Shown: positions 35,684 to 44,986, counted from the first letter of the stretch. The stretch is 64,000 nt of DNA from Actinopolymorpha singaporensis (GCF_900104745.1 NZ_LT629732.1:2033981-2097980), one strand, 5' to 3'. Notes: a model not told the origin generated them from the letters alone. Translations and numbers: made by a program.

Positions 35684-36191
35684 GCCAGGAGACCCCAGGC
35701 TGACGTCTCCGTGCCCTCCGCGTGCCCCAAGCCAGGGCCGATCATGGTCCGCAACGGTCAACAACGGTCAGAACGAGAGGACCTGACCAGGGGCAGGACC
35801 TACGCTCAGCGCAGCGGAGACTGCGAGGTTCCTCTGCAAGACAGGGGTGGGCCGACGCGATGCTCCACGTAGCCGTCCCCTTACGTGCCCCGAACAGCCC
35901 TCACCAGCCGTTAATGATCAACGCTCGCCACCGTCGAACCACGCAGCGGCAGCGAGTCGAGGCGACGACCGGGGCACGAGAGTCAACGACGCCGGCGGGA
36001 AACGTCAAAGAGCTCCCGAGCGGGGGCAACAGGTGCGGGTGTATACCGGCATGGACCCTGTGAGGAAGAGGCCTCGCTGATCTCCGCGCTGACCTTCGGC
36101 CATCCCGAGACTCGGATGCATCGGGCGCGCGGTTCTCAGGAATGCATGTCGTCACCGATGACTTGTAGGCAGTGCGCCGGTCTGATCTAGC
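35684..36191. other. Intergenic, nothing recognised
   Basis: About 500 bp without a supported gene. Presumably contains the promoter of the pump at 36192 and the island-chromosome junction. Confidence 0.35.
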
Positions 36192-37739
36192 ATGACCGCG
36201 ACTTTCGAGGCCGTCAGCCGTGACGCTGGCTGCGAGGACACTTACTCCGAGCGAGGAATCATGCCAGCCGACGCAGCGACGGTGACCGCAGACGCGCCCG
36301 GCCGCACCCCTGTGGTGATCCGGCTGCTGATGCTGGCGACCTTCGTGGTGATCCTCAACGAGACGATCATGATCAACGCGATTCCGCGACTGATGGTCGA
36401 CCTGCACGTCACCGAGCAGGCCGCGCAGTGGGTCTCCACCGCGTTCATGCTGACGATGGCCGCGGTCATCCCGGTCACCGGCTGGTTCCTCCAGCGAGTC
36501 TCCACTCGCCGTGCCTACGCCACCGCGATGGGTGTTTTCCTTGTTGGTACTGCGATCGCTGCGGCCGCGCCGGTCTTCGAGGTGCTTCTCCTCGGCCGCG
36601 TCATCCAGGCCGTCGGCACGGCGGTGATGATGCCGTTGCTGATGACGACTCTGATGACCGTGGTGCCCGACAGTGATCGAGGCCGAGTGATGGGCAACGT
36701 GACCATGGCAATCTCGGTAGCCCCCGCCCTGGGGCCGACGGTCTCGGGTCTCGTCCTGCAGCACGGCTCTTGGCGGATCCTGTTCCTGCTTGTGTTGCCG
36801 ATAGCGGGCACAGTCACCTGGCTCGGCCTGCGCCGCCTCGAAAACGTCGGCGAGCCGCATTCCAGCAGTATCGACTGGCTCAGCGTGATGCTGGCTGCTC
36901 TCGGTTTCGGTGGGCTGGTCTATGGACTCACCCAGTTCGCTGAGGCCGGGGCCGCCCGGTCGGTCATGGTCGTCGTGGGTGGGCTGGCCGCGATCGGGGT
37001 CTTCGTGATGCGCCAACTGCGTCTGCAGCGCGCTGACTCGCCCCTGATGGACCTGCGCACGCTGCGGCACGCGACATATGCCAAGGGGCTGATCCTGATG
37101 TCGGTGGCGTTCATGGCGATGATGGGCTCGATGATTCTGCTGCCCCTCTTCTTGCAGAACCTCCGCGGCCTGAGCCCGCTCCAGACGGGCCTGCTGGTGA
37201 TGCCCGGTGGCGTGGCCATGGGTCTGCTCGGCCCGCTCGTCGGGCGGTTGTTCGACCGGTTCGGTGGGCGGGTGCTGGTGGTTCCCGGATCCTTCGGGAT
37301 CGTGGCCGCGCTCGCCGGCTTCACCCAGGTGTCCATGACGATGCCGTACTGGCAGGTGCTCGGGCTGCACATGCTCCTGATGGTGTCGCTGGCCGCCGTT
37401 TTCACACCGGTCTTCACGCTCGGGCTGGGTGCCCTGCCGCCGCACCTGTACTCCCACGGCAGCTCGATGGTGGCCACCTTGCAACAGGTCGCCGCAGCCT
37501 TCGGTACCGCGCTGGCGGTGACCGTGGTGACCATGCGTGCCGACCAACTGACGACCAGCGGAGTCACCGCCGGCCTCGCCCAGCTCGGCGGGATGCGGCT
37601 CGCGTTCCAGGTCGGCGCGGTTCTCGCGATCGTCGTGGTCGCGGTCGCATTGCGGCTGCCCCGGCGGTCAGACCAGAGCCACGACGCCACGCCCGAGACG
37701 CCGTACGACGAACTGGACGAGCTGGAGCCGGCCTGCTGA
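36192..37739 (+). CDS. DHA2-family multidrug efflux MFS (14 helices)
   Basis: 515 residues from ATG 36192; ATG 36261 would give 492 and fits the family better. Fourteen hydrophobic segments, ETIMINAIPRLMVDLHV in helix 1, QWVSTAFMLTMA, the loop motif RVSTRRAYATA, and the antiporter motif C-like GPTVSGLVL. These identify proton-driven drug exporters of the EmrB/QacA group. The soluble tail is acidic. No adjacent regulator; substrate unknown. Confidence 0.9.
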   Translation: MTATFEAVSRDAGCEDTYSERGIMPADAATVTADAPGRTPVVIRLLMLATFVVILNETIMINAIPRLMVDLHVTEQAAQWVSTAFMLTMAAVIPVTGWFLQRVSTRRAYATAMGVFLVGTAIAAAAPVFEVLLLGRVIQAVGTAVMMPLLMTTLMTVVPDSDRGRVMGNVTMAISVAPALGPTVSGLVLQHGSWRILFLLVLPIAGTVTWLGLRRLENVGEPHSSSIDWLSVMLAALGFGGLVYGLTQFAEAGAARSVMVVVGGLAAIGVFVMRQLRLQRADSPLMDLRTLRHATYAKGLILMSVAFMAMMGSMILLPLFLQNLRGLSPLQTGLLVMPGGVAMGLLGPLVGRLFDRFGGRVLVVPGSFGIVAALAGFTQVSMTMPYWQVLGLHMLLMVSLAAVFTPVFTLGLGALPPHLYSHGSSMVATLQQVAAAFGTALAVTVVTMRADQLTTSGVTAGLAQLGGMRLAFQVGAVLAIVVVAVALRLPRRSDQSHDATPETPYDELDELEPAC

Positions 37740-37826
37740 AACCCACGACGGTCGGACAGGCCCGGGCAGCGCGTCGAACTCACCGTCGACCTCTACAAGA
37801 GGATCTGGCTGCGCTGAATCCGCGCG

Positions 37827-38192
37827 TCAGTTGTCCTGCAGCGCCCCCCACATGTTGCCCTCGGGGTCGAGGAACTTCAGGACCCAGTGATGACCATCGT
37901 CCTGGTAGGTGGTGATCCTCACCCCCGACGACGCCAGCCTGTCGTGGAGCTCGTGTATCCGAGTGGTCCGGTAGAGAAGAACCGGGAAAGTCTCGCCCGC
38001 AACGGTGAAGTTGGCTCGCCCTGCGTCGTCGGTCTGCCACAGCATCAGGAACGGCCCGTCCTCGGAACGAAGGAACGCGTGGCGCCCGTCAGGTGGCGCC
38101 GCAGTAGTGAAGCCGAGGTACTCCTCGTACCACGCGACTGCAGCGTCGACATCTCGCACGGGAATCTGTACGTGGTAAAGAGACGTCAGCAA
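37827..38192 (-). CDS. VOC/glyoxalase-fold protein
   Basis: 121 residues with two betaalphabetabetabeta modules: HVQIPVRDVDAAVAWYEEYL and LKFLDPEGNMWGAL. The metal-ligand pattern (H near residue 7, E in the final strand region) resembles glyoxalase/bleomycin-resistance/dioxygenase proteins. Substrate unknown. Confidence 0.85.
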   Translation of the reverse strand: MLTSLYHVQIPVRDVDAAVAWYEEYLGFTTAAPPDGRHAFLRSEDGPFLMLWQTDDAGRANFTVAGETFPVLLYRTTRIHELHDRLASSGVRITTYQDDGHHWVLKFLDPEGNMWGALQDN

Positions 38193-38427
38193 CTGATCTC
38201 CTCCGAAGCGGCTCCGCGTGACGACCTGCCCGCGGTTCGGCGACCGTACCGCGGGCCACCCCCAGGCCCCGGTCGGCGAGTCCCGAAGTCGATCATCGGT
38301 ACGTGGGATCGGGGCCGCGCCCAGGCGGGAGCACCTTCAGGCGAAGCCGGGCGGCCCCGGTCGTCCAGGAGCGGCGTGGGGCAGGAGCTCATGCCCGTCA
38401 CCTGAAGGGCTCTGTCATGATCCCGGC

Positions 38428-38958
38428 ATGAAGCCGGCTCCCAGGTGGATGCCTTCGGTGGTCGCGCTCGGCCTGCTGGCCGCGGTCCTCGTCTTCTGGC
38501 ACGCCACCACGCCGGCCGCCCCACCCGAGCCGCCTGGACCGTCCACTCGGGCGTACGTACGAATGCACCTGGATGTGGTCCGCGGCGTACGGATGGTCCT
38601 GCCCGTCACCCTGCCCGCTGGATACGACTACCCCACGTCGTACCACTACGCCACCGCGCAGATCGCAGACGACCAGACAACGGTGTCAGGTCACGATCGC
38701 GCCGACTCCCGCTCTGTGGTCTTCTACCCGGCCAGGAACAACGCGCGCGCGGATCTGACGATCGTCATCCTGTGCGTCCAGTCGGCCGAGCTGAAGGATG
38801 AGCTGTGCCCTTCCATAGCCGACTCCCGGCACCTGCAGCGGCACTACCGGCACATGCGAGTCGCCATCTACGCAACGGGAAAAGCCCACTGGGACGTCGA
38901 CGCCTGGAAGAACGTCCAACTCACCGCCGACCTCAACCAAATCCGCTGGCTGCACTGA
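38428..38958 (+). CDS. Membrane-anchored or secreted hypothetical protein
   Basis: 176 residues from ATG 38428. One N-terminal hydrophobic segment (VVALGLLAAVLVFWHA) followed by Pro-rich linker is a signal anchor. The exported domain has two Cys (ILCVQSAELKDELCP) that could pair. No family recognised. Confidence 0.65.
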   Translation: MKPAPRWMPSVVALGLLAAVLVFWHATTPAAPPEPPGPSTRAYVRMHLDVVRGVRMVLPVTLPAGYDYPTSYHYATAQIADDQTTVSGHDRADSRSVVFYPARNNARADLTIVILCVQSAELKDELCPSIADSRHLQRHYRHMRVAIYATGKAHWDVDAWKNVQLTADLNQIRWLH

Positions 38959-39020
38959 AGCCCCTCGTCGTGCCTGCCGACCAGACCGGTTGAAAGCAAC
39001 CGGTCCCCGAACCGGCGAGG

Positions 39021-39284
39021 TCACGCGGTCCAGTTCAGGAACTGGTCCCCGAACCACAGGACCGCGTACCACCACGCCAACCCCAGGAGGGGTAGAGCGA
39101 GGGTCAGTAGCGGCCGGCGGCGGAACGACCGCAAGGCGGTGAGGAGCAGCAGGCACCAGACCACGACGAAGACTGTCACCGCCCACCACGGTGCGACGAG
39201 TCCGCTGACGACGTAGAGAAGCAGCAACGGGACGAGGCCGATCAGCCCCAGCCAGCCCACGGTGACCCGCGCAGGATTGTTCAC
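39021..39284 (-). CDS. Small integral membrane protein
   Basis: 87 residues from GTG 39284. Three hydrophobic segments (WLGLIGLVPLLLLYVV, AVTVFVVVWCLLLL, LLTLALPLLGLAWW). An upstream in-frame extension to 39392 overlaps the neighbouring gene and is less hydrophobic, so the shorter form is chosen. Function unknown. Confidence 0.6.
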   Translation of the reverse strand: MNNPARVTVGWLGLIGLVPLLLLYVVSGLVAPWWAVTVFVVVWCLLLLTALRSFRRRPLLTLALPLLGLAWWYAVLWFGDQFLNWTA

Positions 39285-39327
39285 GAAGCCAAACCAGGGA
39301 TCTGAGCGCCGGCCCGACGAATACCGG

Positions 39328-39903
39328 TCAACGCGGTGTCCAGAACGGGTCGCGGCCGATGAAGCCGAGCATCCTGGTTTGAGGGTCGGCATCGTCGGGA
39401 GTGGCTACGGCTGGACCGTACTGGCCCGATGACCGCAGCAGGTCGTCGATCGGCTCCATGCCGCTCAGCAGCGCCGCGCAGAACTCGGGCTCGAGCTGGT
39501 CATCCTGCCCGGTGGCGCGGGCCAGGTCCCAGGTGTGCATGAACACGTCGGAGGTGTAGAATTGGTCGATCGCCCGGTCCAGGGGCACTTCACCGATGTG
39601 CGGGTTGGACAGCAGCCGTTGCGGGGTCTCCGGGTCATCCAGCAGCGCCTGGACCGCGGCGCACTGCGTTTCCCAGGCCGCGACCGGGTCGTCGTCCACG
39701 CTGGGTCCTGCGGTCAGTTCGATGCCGGCGCCGGCGGCAAGAAAAGGTGGGAACCACTCGACCAGGTGGCGTACCACGTCCCGAGCGTTCCAGCCGGCGA
39801 CCGGCGCAGGAGCGTCCCAGTCCTTCGCGCCCCGGACGCGGTCTCTGAATCCGCCGGCGATCTCGCGGTGTCGCTCAGCCGGGAGCAGGTCAAACAGTGC
39901 CAT
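39328..39903 (-). CDS. DinB-fold / mycothiol-dependent isomerase-like protein
   Basis: 191 residues from ATG 39903. WNARDVVRHLVEWFPPFL and DVFMHTWDLARATG give the His-rich metal-binding pattern of the TIGR03086/maleylpyruvate-isomerase N-terminal family (four-helix DinB-like bundle). The start overlaps the end of the AHSA1 gene by 14 bp, making this the third gene of an ArsR-AHSA1 operon. It may be a mycothiol-dependent transferase; inference. Confidence 0.8.
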   Translation of the reverse strand: MALFDLLPAERHREIAGGFRDRVRGAKDWDAPAPVAGWNARDVVRHLVEWFPPFLAAGAGIELTAGPSVDDDPVAAWETQCAAVQALLDDPETPQRLLSNPHIGEVPLDRAIDQFYTSDVFMHTWDLARATGQDDQLEPEFCAALLSGMEPIDDLLRSSGQYGPAVATPDDADPQTRMLGFIGRDPFWTPR

Positions 39904-40360
39904 CGGACAGCATCCTTTCGAGTTTGGAGTAGCCATCTTCGACGCCGGTCTCCATACCGCTCTTCAGCCAGGCGTCGCGTGCCTCGAAGCTGTCCACCAG
40001 AGACTGGGTGCGCAGCCCGCTTCGGCCGTTGCCGAGGTCGTCGAACATCAGTGTTTCCAGGGCCACCCCGTCGGGTTCGCCCTCGTAGGTGAAGGTCTGC
40101 ACGATCCGGTCGGCGCGTACCTCGTGGAAGCAGCCGCGGAACCCGTACTCCGCTCCGTCGCCGGCGATGGACACGTACCGGAAGCTGCCGCCGGTACGTG
40201 CGTCCCAGACGTCGATCCGTGTGCGCATGGTTTCCGGTCCTACCCACTGCCTGAACAGGTCGGCGTCGGTGTGTGCCCGGAACAGTTGCTCCGGCGTCGC
40301 CCGGAACTCGCGTGCGATGCGGATGATGGGGACCGCGGGGTCCGCCTCGATCCTGGTCAT
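39890..40360 (-). CDS. AHSA1/SRPBCC-domain protein, module 1
   Basis: 156 residues from ATG 40360. Family blocks are IIRIAREFRATPEQLFRAHT, DLFRQWVGPE, GGSFRYVSIA and a C-terminal helix EDGYSKLERML. A START-like hydrophobic pocket protein. ATGA overlap with the ArsR gene upstream (40357-40360) and overlap with the DinB-like gene downstream show one operon. Confidence 0.88.
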   Translation of the reverse strand: MTRIEADPAVPIIRIAREFRATPEQLFRAHTDADLFRQWVGPETMRTRIDVWDARTGGSFRYVSIAGDGAEYGFRGCFHEVRADRIVQTFTYEGEPDGVALETLMFDDLGNGRSGLRTQSLVDSFEARDAWLKSGMETGVEDGYSKLERMLSDGTV

Positions 40361-40707
40361 GCCTGGGGCTCCCTGTGTTCGTCGGCCTCGCCCATCCCGG
40401 TCAGTACGCGGTCCAGGCGCTGGTAGCGGTGCTCGGCCTTCCGGCGGTACTGCTCGAGCCATTCGTCCAACAGGTCGAGCGCGCCGGTCTCCAGATGCAC
40501 CGGCCGCGGCTGCGGGCCGCGCAACCGACGCACCATGCCCGCCTCCTCCAGCACCCGCAGATGCTTGTACACGGCCTGGACGCTGATCTGGTACGGCTCG
40601 GCGAGCTGGTTCACCGTGGCGTCGGCGACCGAGAGCCGGGCCACGATGTCGCGGCGGGTCGGGTCGGCCAAGGCGGTGAAGACCCTCGACAGGGTGTCGG
40701 CCGGCAC
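40357..40707 (-). CDS. ArsR-family regulator, module 1
   Basis: 116 residues from GTG 40707, with AAAGGGGG just upstream; ATG 40722 is an alternative. Winged helix: RVFTALADPTRRDIVARLS, VNQLAEPYQISVQAVYKHLR, EEAGMVRRL. It lacks the Cys pairs of metal sensors. This ArsR-AHSA1 pairing is common; the regulator probably represses its own operon. Confidence 0.9.
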   Translation of the reverse strand: MPADTLSRVFTALADPTRRDIVARLSVADATVNQLAEPYQISVQAVYKHLRVLEEAGMVRRLRGPQPRPVHLETGALDLLDEWLEQYRRKAEHRYQRLDRVLTGMGEADEHREPQA

Positions 40708-40836
40708 CAGTCCCCCTTTCAACCGATTGGTTTAAACGGCAAGGTAGACCCGTGAATGTGTCACCGTCAAGGGACAGTTGCCGGCAGGCCTGCGCGGCTT
40801 CCTTCGGTCGGTCCGATGTGGTCGGCGGTTGCCTGC

Positions 40837-41811
40837 TCAGGCGCCGGTCGAGGGCAGGGGACCGCGTTCGAGGATCTCGGCGAGCAGTTCGGTGGTGGCG
40901 GTGAGATGTTCCTGCTTCCAGGTACCCAGGCTCCACCCCAGGTGGGTGAGGCCGATCTGCAACTCGTAGCAGTGGTGGCGTACGGCGGCGTCGACGAGGG
41001 CGCTCTGGTCGGCTCGCAGGTCCGGGTCCTGGAGGAGTCCGGACAGCGGGTCGACGGCGGCGATCCCCGGGTAGAACACCGGACCCCAGACGCTGCACCA
41101 GGCGGCGTCGTAGAGGAAGTCGCCGCGTACAGAACACTTCCAGGAAAGCACCGCCTGAACCCGGCGGCAGTCCGGGCTCACCAGGACGTTGCCGTGCAGG
41201 AGATCACCGTGAATGAGATCGCGGCGCTCGGGGCACGCCTCGATCAGTGTCGCCACCCGCTCGCAGACGGCCGTGGACAGGGCCGCGAGCTTCGGGTCGG
41301 CGTCCAGAGCCGCCCTCCAACCGGGCGCCCGACCCCCCGGATCGTCCATCAGCTTACCGAGGACGAAATCCCGCCAACTGCCGACCGGTGCACCGGCCGG
41401 GTGCCACATCACCGGGGTACCGGGGGATGCGGGTACCCGGTAGAGCGCGACGAGCAGTCGGGTGAGGGTGGGAGCGACGGCGTCGGCGCGCTCGACCGGT
41501 GTGTCCTCCAGGAACCGCCCGTGATGGCGTACCGAGATGGCGTACGCCAGTCCGGTCGGCGTGGCCCCCACCTCCCTGACCTCGGGCACCGGCAGATCCG
41601 GTCCGCTGAAGGCCATGGCCATCCGGTCGGCTTCGTACCAGGAACGTTCACGACCGAAGCGGATCACCAACTCTTCCCCGCCCGCACGGTAGGCCCATGC
41701 CGATGACCACGCACCGCCGGTGAGGGGCTCCAGGTCGCCGGCAGTGCCGCCGGTGCCGCCGGAGTGCAGGGCGAGGAATGCCGCGACCTCTTCGCGCTCG
41801 GGATGTTGCAT
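40837..41811 (-). CDS. Aminoglycoside-phosphotransferase-fold protein, altered metal site
   Basis: 324 residues from ATG 41811. APH/choline-kinase fold: nucleotide Lys-position region EELVIRFGRE, the Brenner motif LIHGDLLHGNVLV with catalytic Asp and Asn, then VLSWKCSVRGDFLYDAAW. At the DFG-equivalent position, where the family normally has Asp-Trp, this protein has Ser-Trp, so metal binding and kinase activity are doubtful. It lies between the two ArsR modules. Substrate unknown; a resistance role cannot be claimed. Confidence 0.8.
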   Translation of the reverse strand: MQHPEREEVAAFLALHSGGTGGTAGDLEPLTGGAWSSAWAYRAGGEELVIRFGRERSWYEADRMAMAFSGPDLPVPEVREVGATPTGLAYAISVRHHGRFLEDTPVERADAVAPTLTRLLVALYRVPASPGTPVMWHPAGAPVGSWRDFVLGKLMDDPGGRAPGWRAALDADPKLAALSTAVCERVATLIEACPERRDLIHGDLLHGNVLVSPDCRRVQAVLSWKCSVRGDFLYDAAWCSVWGPVFYPGIAAVDPLSGLLQDPDLRADQSALVDAAVRHHCYELQIGLTHLGWSLGTWKQEHLTATTELLAEILERGPLPSTGA

Positions 41812-41926
41812 CCCGCCAGTATCCGCCCACCTCGTCCGCGGAGCTTGGGACGACAAGGCCACGATCGTCCATCTGACAAGACCTCGCCTGATTCATGCTC
41901 GCCTTGACGCATTCCGATATGGGCAT

Positions 41927-42280
41927 ATGATTGCGGCCATGGCACGAGCGGCGACGACCTCGGACGTCTTCAACGCGATCGCGGAGCCGCAGCGCCGGGA
42001 GATGCTGGTGCTGCTGCGGGCGGGTGAGCGGCCGGTGACCGACCTGGCCCGGGAGCTGGGGATGAGCCAGCCGCGGGCGTCCAAACACCTGCGGGTGCTT
42101 CGAGAGGTCGGGCTGGTGCGGGACCGCAAGGCGGGCAAGCAGCGCCTGTACGGCCTGGACGCCCGCGGGCTGCGGCCGGTTCACGAGTGGACCGGCGGGT
42201 TCGAGCGGTTCTGGAACGAGAGCTTCGACCGGCTGGACGCCTACGTGCAGGACCTGAAGCAGGCAAGGCAGGAGGGATGA
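41927..42280 (+). CDS. ArsR-family regulator, module 2
   Basis: 117 residues from ATG 41927 (ATG 41939 also plausible). Winged helix DVFNAIAEPQRREMLVLL, VTDLARELGMSQPRASKHLR, REVGLVRDRKAGKQRLYGL. No metal-sensing Cys. First of three tightly packed genes (3-bp gap, then TGATG overlap), divergent from module 1 across the APH-like gene. Confidence 0.9.
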   Translation: MIAAMARAATTSDVFNAIAEPQRREMLVLLRAGERPVTDLARELGMSQPRASKHLRVLREVGLVRDRKAGKQRLYGLDARGLRPVHEWTGGFERFWNESFDRLDAYVQDLKQARQEG

Positions 42281-42283
42281 CCG

Positions 42284-42790
42284 ATGGCAGGGGCAAGGCG
42301 AGATTGGCAGGCAGAACCGGCGACGGCCGACCGGGAGATCGTGATCTCCCGGGTCATCGACGCTCCACGAGACCTGGTGTTCGAGGCCTTCACCGAGGTC
42401 CGGCACCTGTCGCGGTGGTGGGGACCGGAGGGGTTCACCACGACCACGCAGTCGTTCGAGTTCCGCGTCGGCGGTGAGTGGGACTTCGTGATGCACGGAC
42501 CGGACGGGACGGACTACAGCGAGTGGATCTCGTGGACGGAGATCGCCCCGCCGGAGCGGATCGCGCTGCTGCACGGTGAGTCCCGCGGTGACCCGAACGC
42601 CTTCACGTCGGTCCTGACGTTCGCGCCCGACGGTGCGGCGACCCGGCTCGAGATGCGTACGGTCTTCCCCACCAGGGAACTGCGCGACGAGGCCGTCGAG
42701 AAGTACCACGCGATCGAGGGCGGCCGGCAGACCCTGAACAACCTGGCTGCCTACGTCACCGAGATCGCTCGCTCGGGAGCGGAGGGCTGA
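42284..42790 (+). CDS. AHSA1/SRPBCC-domain protein, module 2
   Basis: 168 residues. REIVISRVIDAPRDLVFEAF, RHLSRWWGPEGF, VGGEWDFVMHGPDGTDY and a C-terminal GGRQTLNNLAAYV helix match the AHSA1-like group more fully than module 1. Stop overlaps the next start. Ligand unknown. Confidence 0.88.
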   Translation: MAGARRDWQAEPATADREIVISRVIDAPRDLVFEAFTEVRHLSRWWGPEGFTTTTQSFEFRVGGEWDFVMHGPDGTDYSEWISWTEIAPPERIALLHGESRGDPNAFTSVLTFAPDGAATRLEMRTVFPTRELRDEAVEKYHAIEGGRQTLNNLAAYVTEIARSGAEG

Positions 42791-43410
42791 TGTCCGGGAA
42801 GGTGTTCTTCAGCGTGTCGATGTCGCTGGACGGGTTCATCGCACCCGAGTCATCCGAGGAGTTGATGGGGCGCCAGTGGATGGAACTGCAGCGGTGGGTG
42901 TTCCCGCTGCGGTTCTTCCGGGAGAACCTGAAGCTCGGCAAGGGCGGCGAGGAAGGGCGCGACAACGACATCGCACGGGAGACGTTCGAGCGCACCGGCG
43001 CGAGCGTCATGGGCAAGCGCATGTTCGACGCCGGTGAGCGGATGTGGCCGGAGGAGGCGCCCTTCCACACCCCGGTCTTCGTCGTGACGCACGAGAAGCG
43101 TGACCCGTGGGAGCGGCCGGGCGGGACCAGCTTCCACTTCGTCAACGACGGCATCGAGGCCGCGCTCGGCCTGGCCCGCGAGGCCGCCGGCGACCGCGAC
43201 GTCCGCATCGCCGGCGGCGGCGCAACGATTGTGGAGTACGTGAACGCCGGCCTCGTCGACGAGTTCTCGATCGCGCTCTCCCCCGTACTGTTCGGCTCCG
43301 GAATCCGCCTGTTCGAAGACGTGGACGCGGGCCGCATAGCTCTGGAGCCGGTCCGCGCGGAGCCCTCCTCGAGGGTGACGCACCTGAGCTACGCCGTCCG
43401 GGAGCGGTAG
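42790..43410 (+). CDS. RibD C-terminal / dihydrofolate-reductase-like protein
   Basis: 206 residues, start overlapping the AHSA1 stop. VFFSVSMSLDGFIAPE at the N-terminus, GASVMGKRMFDAGERMW, then VRIAGGGATIVEYVNAGLVD and a C-terminal strand typical of YyaP/RibD_C proteins that bind NADPH. Reaction unknown. Third gene of the module 2 operon. Confidence 0.88.
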   Translation: MSGKVFFSVSMSLDGFIAPESSEELMGRQWMELQRWVFPLRFFRENLKLGKGGEEGRDNDIARETFERTGASVMGKRMFDAGERMWPEEAPFHTPVFVVTHEKRDPWERPGGTSFHFVNDGIEAALGLAREAAGDRDVRIAGGGATIVEYVNAGLVDEFSIALSPVLFGSGIRLFEDVDAGRIALEPVRAEPSSRVTHLSYAVRER

Positions 43411-43460
43411 GCGCTCGGCGGGCGCATCAGATCAGCGGCTCTGGGTAGCTCGAAGGGACG

Positions 43461-43754
43461 TCAGTCGCTACTTCGTTGCGTTCGCCTGTCGTCCTCACGT
43501 CGATCCAGGGCCGCTTCACTCTCCTCGGCTTCTCGTTCGTGTCTCGCGACGGTACGGTCCTCCCTCCGCATCGCCGCAGCACGATCACGCCACAGGTCAG
43601 GTGAGCGCCACTCCTGCAGGCACTGGTCGAATTCCTGGGCAGACCGACTACGAAGGTCCGCGGCAGCCTGACGCAGCCTCTCCTCCCGCTCCCGCAGCTG
43701 ACGAAAAGTCTCGTCGTACTCAGGATCACCATCGGGGGGCGGGTCCGTGCCCAT
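43461..43754 (-). CDS. Small charged coiled-coil protein
   Basis: 97 residues, strongly charged and predicted helical (FRQLREREERLRQAAADLRS, RHEREAEESEAALDRRED). No family recognised. Convergent with the module 2 operon. Confidence 0.5.
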   Translation of the reverse strand: MGTDPPPDGDPEYDETFRQLREREERLRQAAADLRSRSAQEFDQCLQEWRSPDLWRDRAAAMRREDRTVARHEREAEESEAALDRREDDRRTQRSSD

Positions 43755-43897
43755 GCCTGGAGTCTAGGCACGTCGTGAACTGATGATCGAGCCCCATCGC
43801 GCCGACAACGCCGTCGGCGGGTGCGAAGTGCCCGAACCACCCGATGTGACCGCGAAATCCCCCGCAGATTCGGCGCACTTGGCAGTACTGTCTGCGC

Positions 43898-44056
43898 ATG
43901 CTCGCACTTGCCGGTCTTGCGCTCGTCCTGGTGGTCGCGGCTCTCAGCATCAACAAACTGCTGCCGCGACGGGCGCCGACCTGGCTCCTGATCGTGGTGG
44001 CTCTCGCTCTGGCCCCTGTCATCCTGTACGTCGTCACGCGACCGTACAGCGCATAG
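43898..44056 (+). CDS. Two-helix small membrane protein
   Basis: 52 residues from ATG 43898: MLALAGLALVLVVAALSI, a short basic loop NKLLPRRAPT, then WLLIVVALALAPVILYVV. Two helices with a positive loop make a membrane hairpin plausible. 15 bp before the next gene, possibly co-transcribed. Confidence 0.5.
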   Translation: MLALAGLALVLVVAALSINKLLPRRAPTWLLIVVALALAPVILYVVTRPYSA

Positions 44057-44071
44057 AGAGATGGGTGACCG

Positions 44072-44986
44072 GTGGCAGTTGACTGGCCCCGAGAGGAGAT
44101 CGTCGCGGCGAGCCGTACCCACCTGCTGAGGCCCGGCGCGGTGACCGAGGGGTACGCCGGGGTCGAGGTGGTCGAAGAGGCCGAGGCGATGCTCGTGGTG
44201 TTCCGTTGGCGTCGTGATCCGAACGTCTACGCGCTCGAGGTCGACTACCCGACGGTGCCGGAGAGCCCGATGACAGGGGAGCCCGTTGACTCGGCCGAGG
44301 AGTGGGCGCAGGACCTGGAGATGCATCTGGCCGAGGAACTGGGAACCGGGCTGGTCCACCGCGGCCGCCGAACCCTCCGAGAAGGCCACGTCCTGTTGAA
44401 ATCCGACGACGCTCCCGACGCTCCCGCCGCCGGCCCGCCCGGCTTCTACATCGGCTCGGTGCCGTTCGACGACCCCGATCTACGCCAACGCCCGGCTGGA
44501 CGGCGACAGTTCGAATACGTCCGGCTGGAGGTTTCCGCCTTCCTCAGGGCCGGATGGAACAGGCTCCTCGGGCGCGGACGGTATTTCACGTCGATCACCT
44601 TGTCGGCGGAGTCCTCCGGCTTGTCCGAGACCGAGTACTGGCCGACCGAGCCGGCGATGAACGACACCATCCCCAGACGGTTGCTCGGGAGGGGGCGTCT
44701 CGCCTGCTGGGTCCAGGCGTACTCCATCAACAGCGACATGTTGGTGGGACAGGCCGCGGCATCGTGGGAGGACGACGAACACGATGTCGCCCGCATCGAG
44801 TTGCTGTACACGCTACCCGCGATTCCGTCGGAGGTCCGCTACGCACTGGCACGCCACGTGATCGTCGCGGCGGCGGAGGTGGGCGCTCTCCGAGTGGTCA
44901 CCTCTGTCGATGATCCAGTCCTGCGTCGACTCGGTTTCCGACCTTCGAGCACCGGGGACTTCGCGGTCCAGACGACTCACGAGTAG
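44072..44986 (+). CDS. Hypothetical protein, 304 residues
   Basis: GTG start with AGAGATGG upstream. Soluble and acidic. The C-terminal third (ARIELLYTLPAIPSEVRYAL, then VIVAAAEVGALRVVTSVDDP) resembles the end of a GNAT-like fold, with VLRRLGFRP at the usual last-helix position. The N-terminal part is unrecognised. A GNAT relationship is only a suggestion. Confidence 0.6.
   Translation: MAVDWPREEIVAASRTHLLRPGAVTEGYAGVEVVEEAEAMLVVFRWRRDPNVYALEVDYPTVPESPMTGEPVDSAEEWAQDLEMHLAEELGTGLVHRGRRTLREGHVLLKSDDAPDAPAAGPPGFYIGSVPFDDPDLRQRPAGRRQFEYVRLEVSAFLRAGWNRLLGRGRYFTSITLSAESSGLSETEYWPTEPAMNDTIPRRLLGRGRLACWVQAYSINSDMLVGQAAASWEDDEHDVARIELLYTLPAIPSEVRYALARHVIVAAAEVGALRVVTSVDDPVLRRLGFRPSSTGDFAVQTTHE

Noticed and set aside
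35901-37547. 548-codon minus-strand frame rich in His/Gln/Arg
   Set aside because: Exact antisense of the DHA2 efflux pump, whose own frame has clear helices and family motifs.
40837-41811. Calling this an aminoglycoside-resistance gene
   Set aside because: Fold only; an active-site Asp is replaced and the family includes many unrelated kinases.
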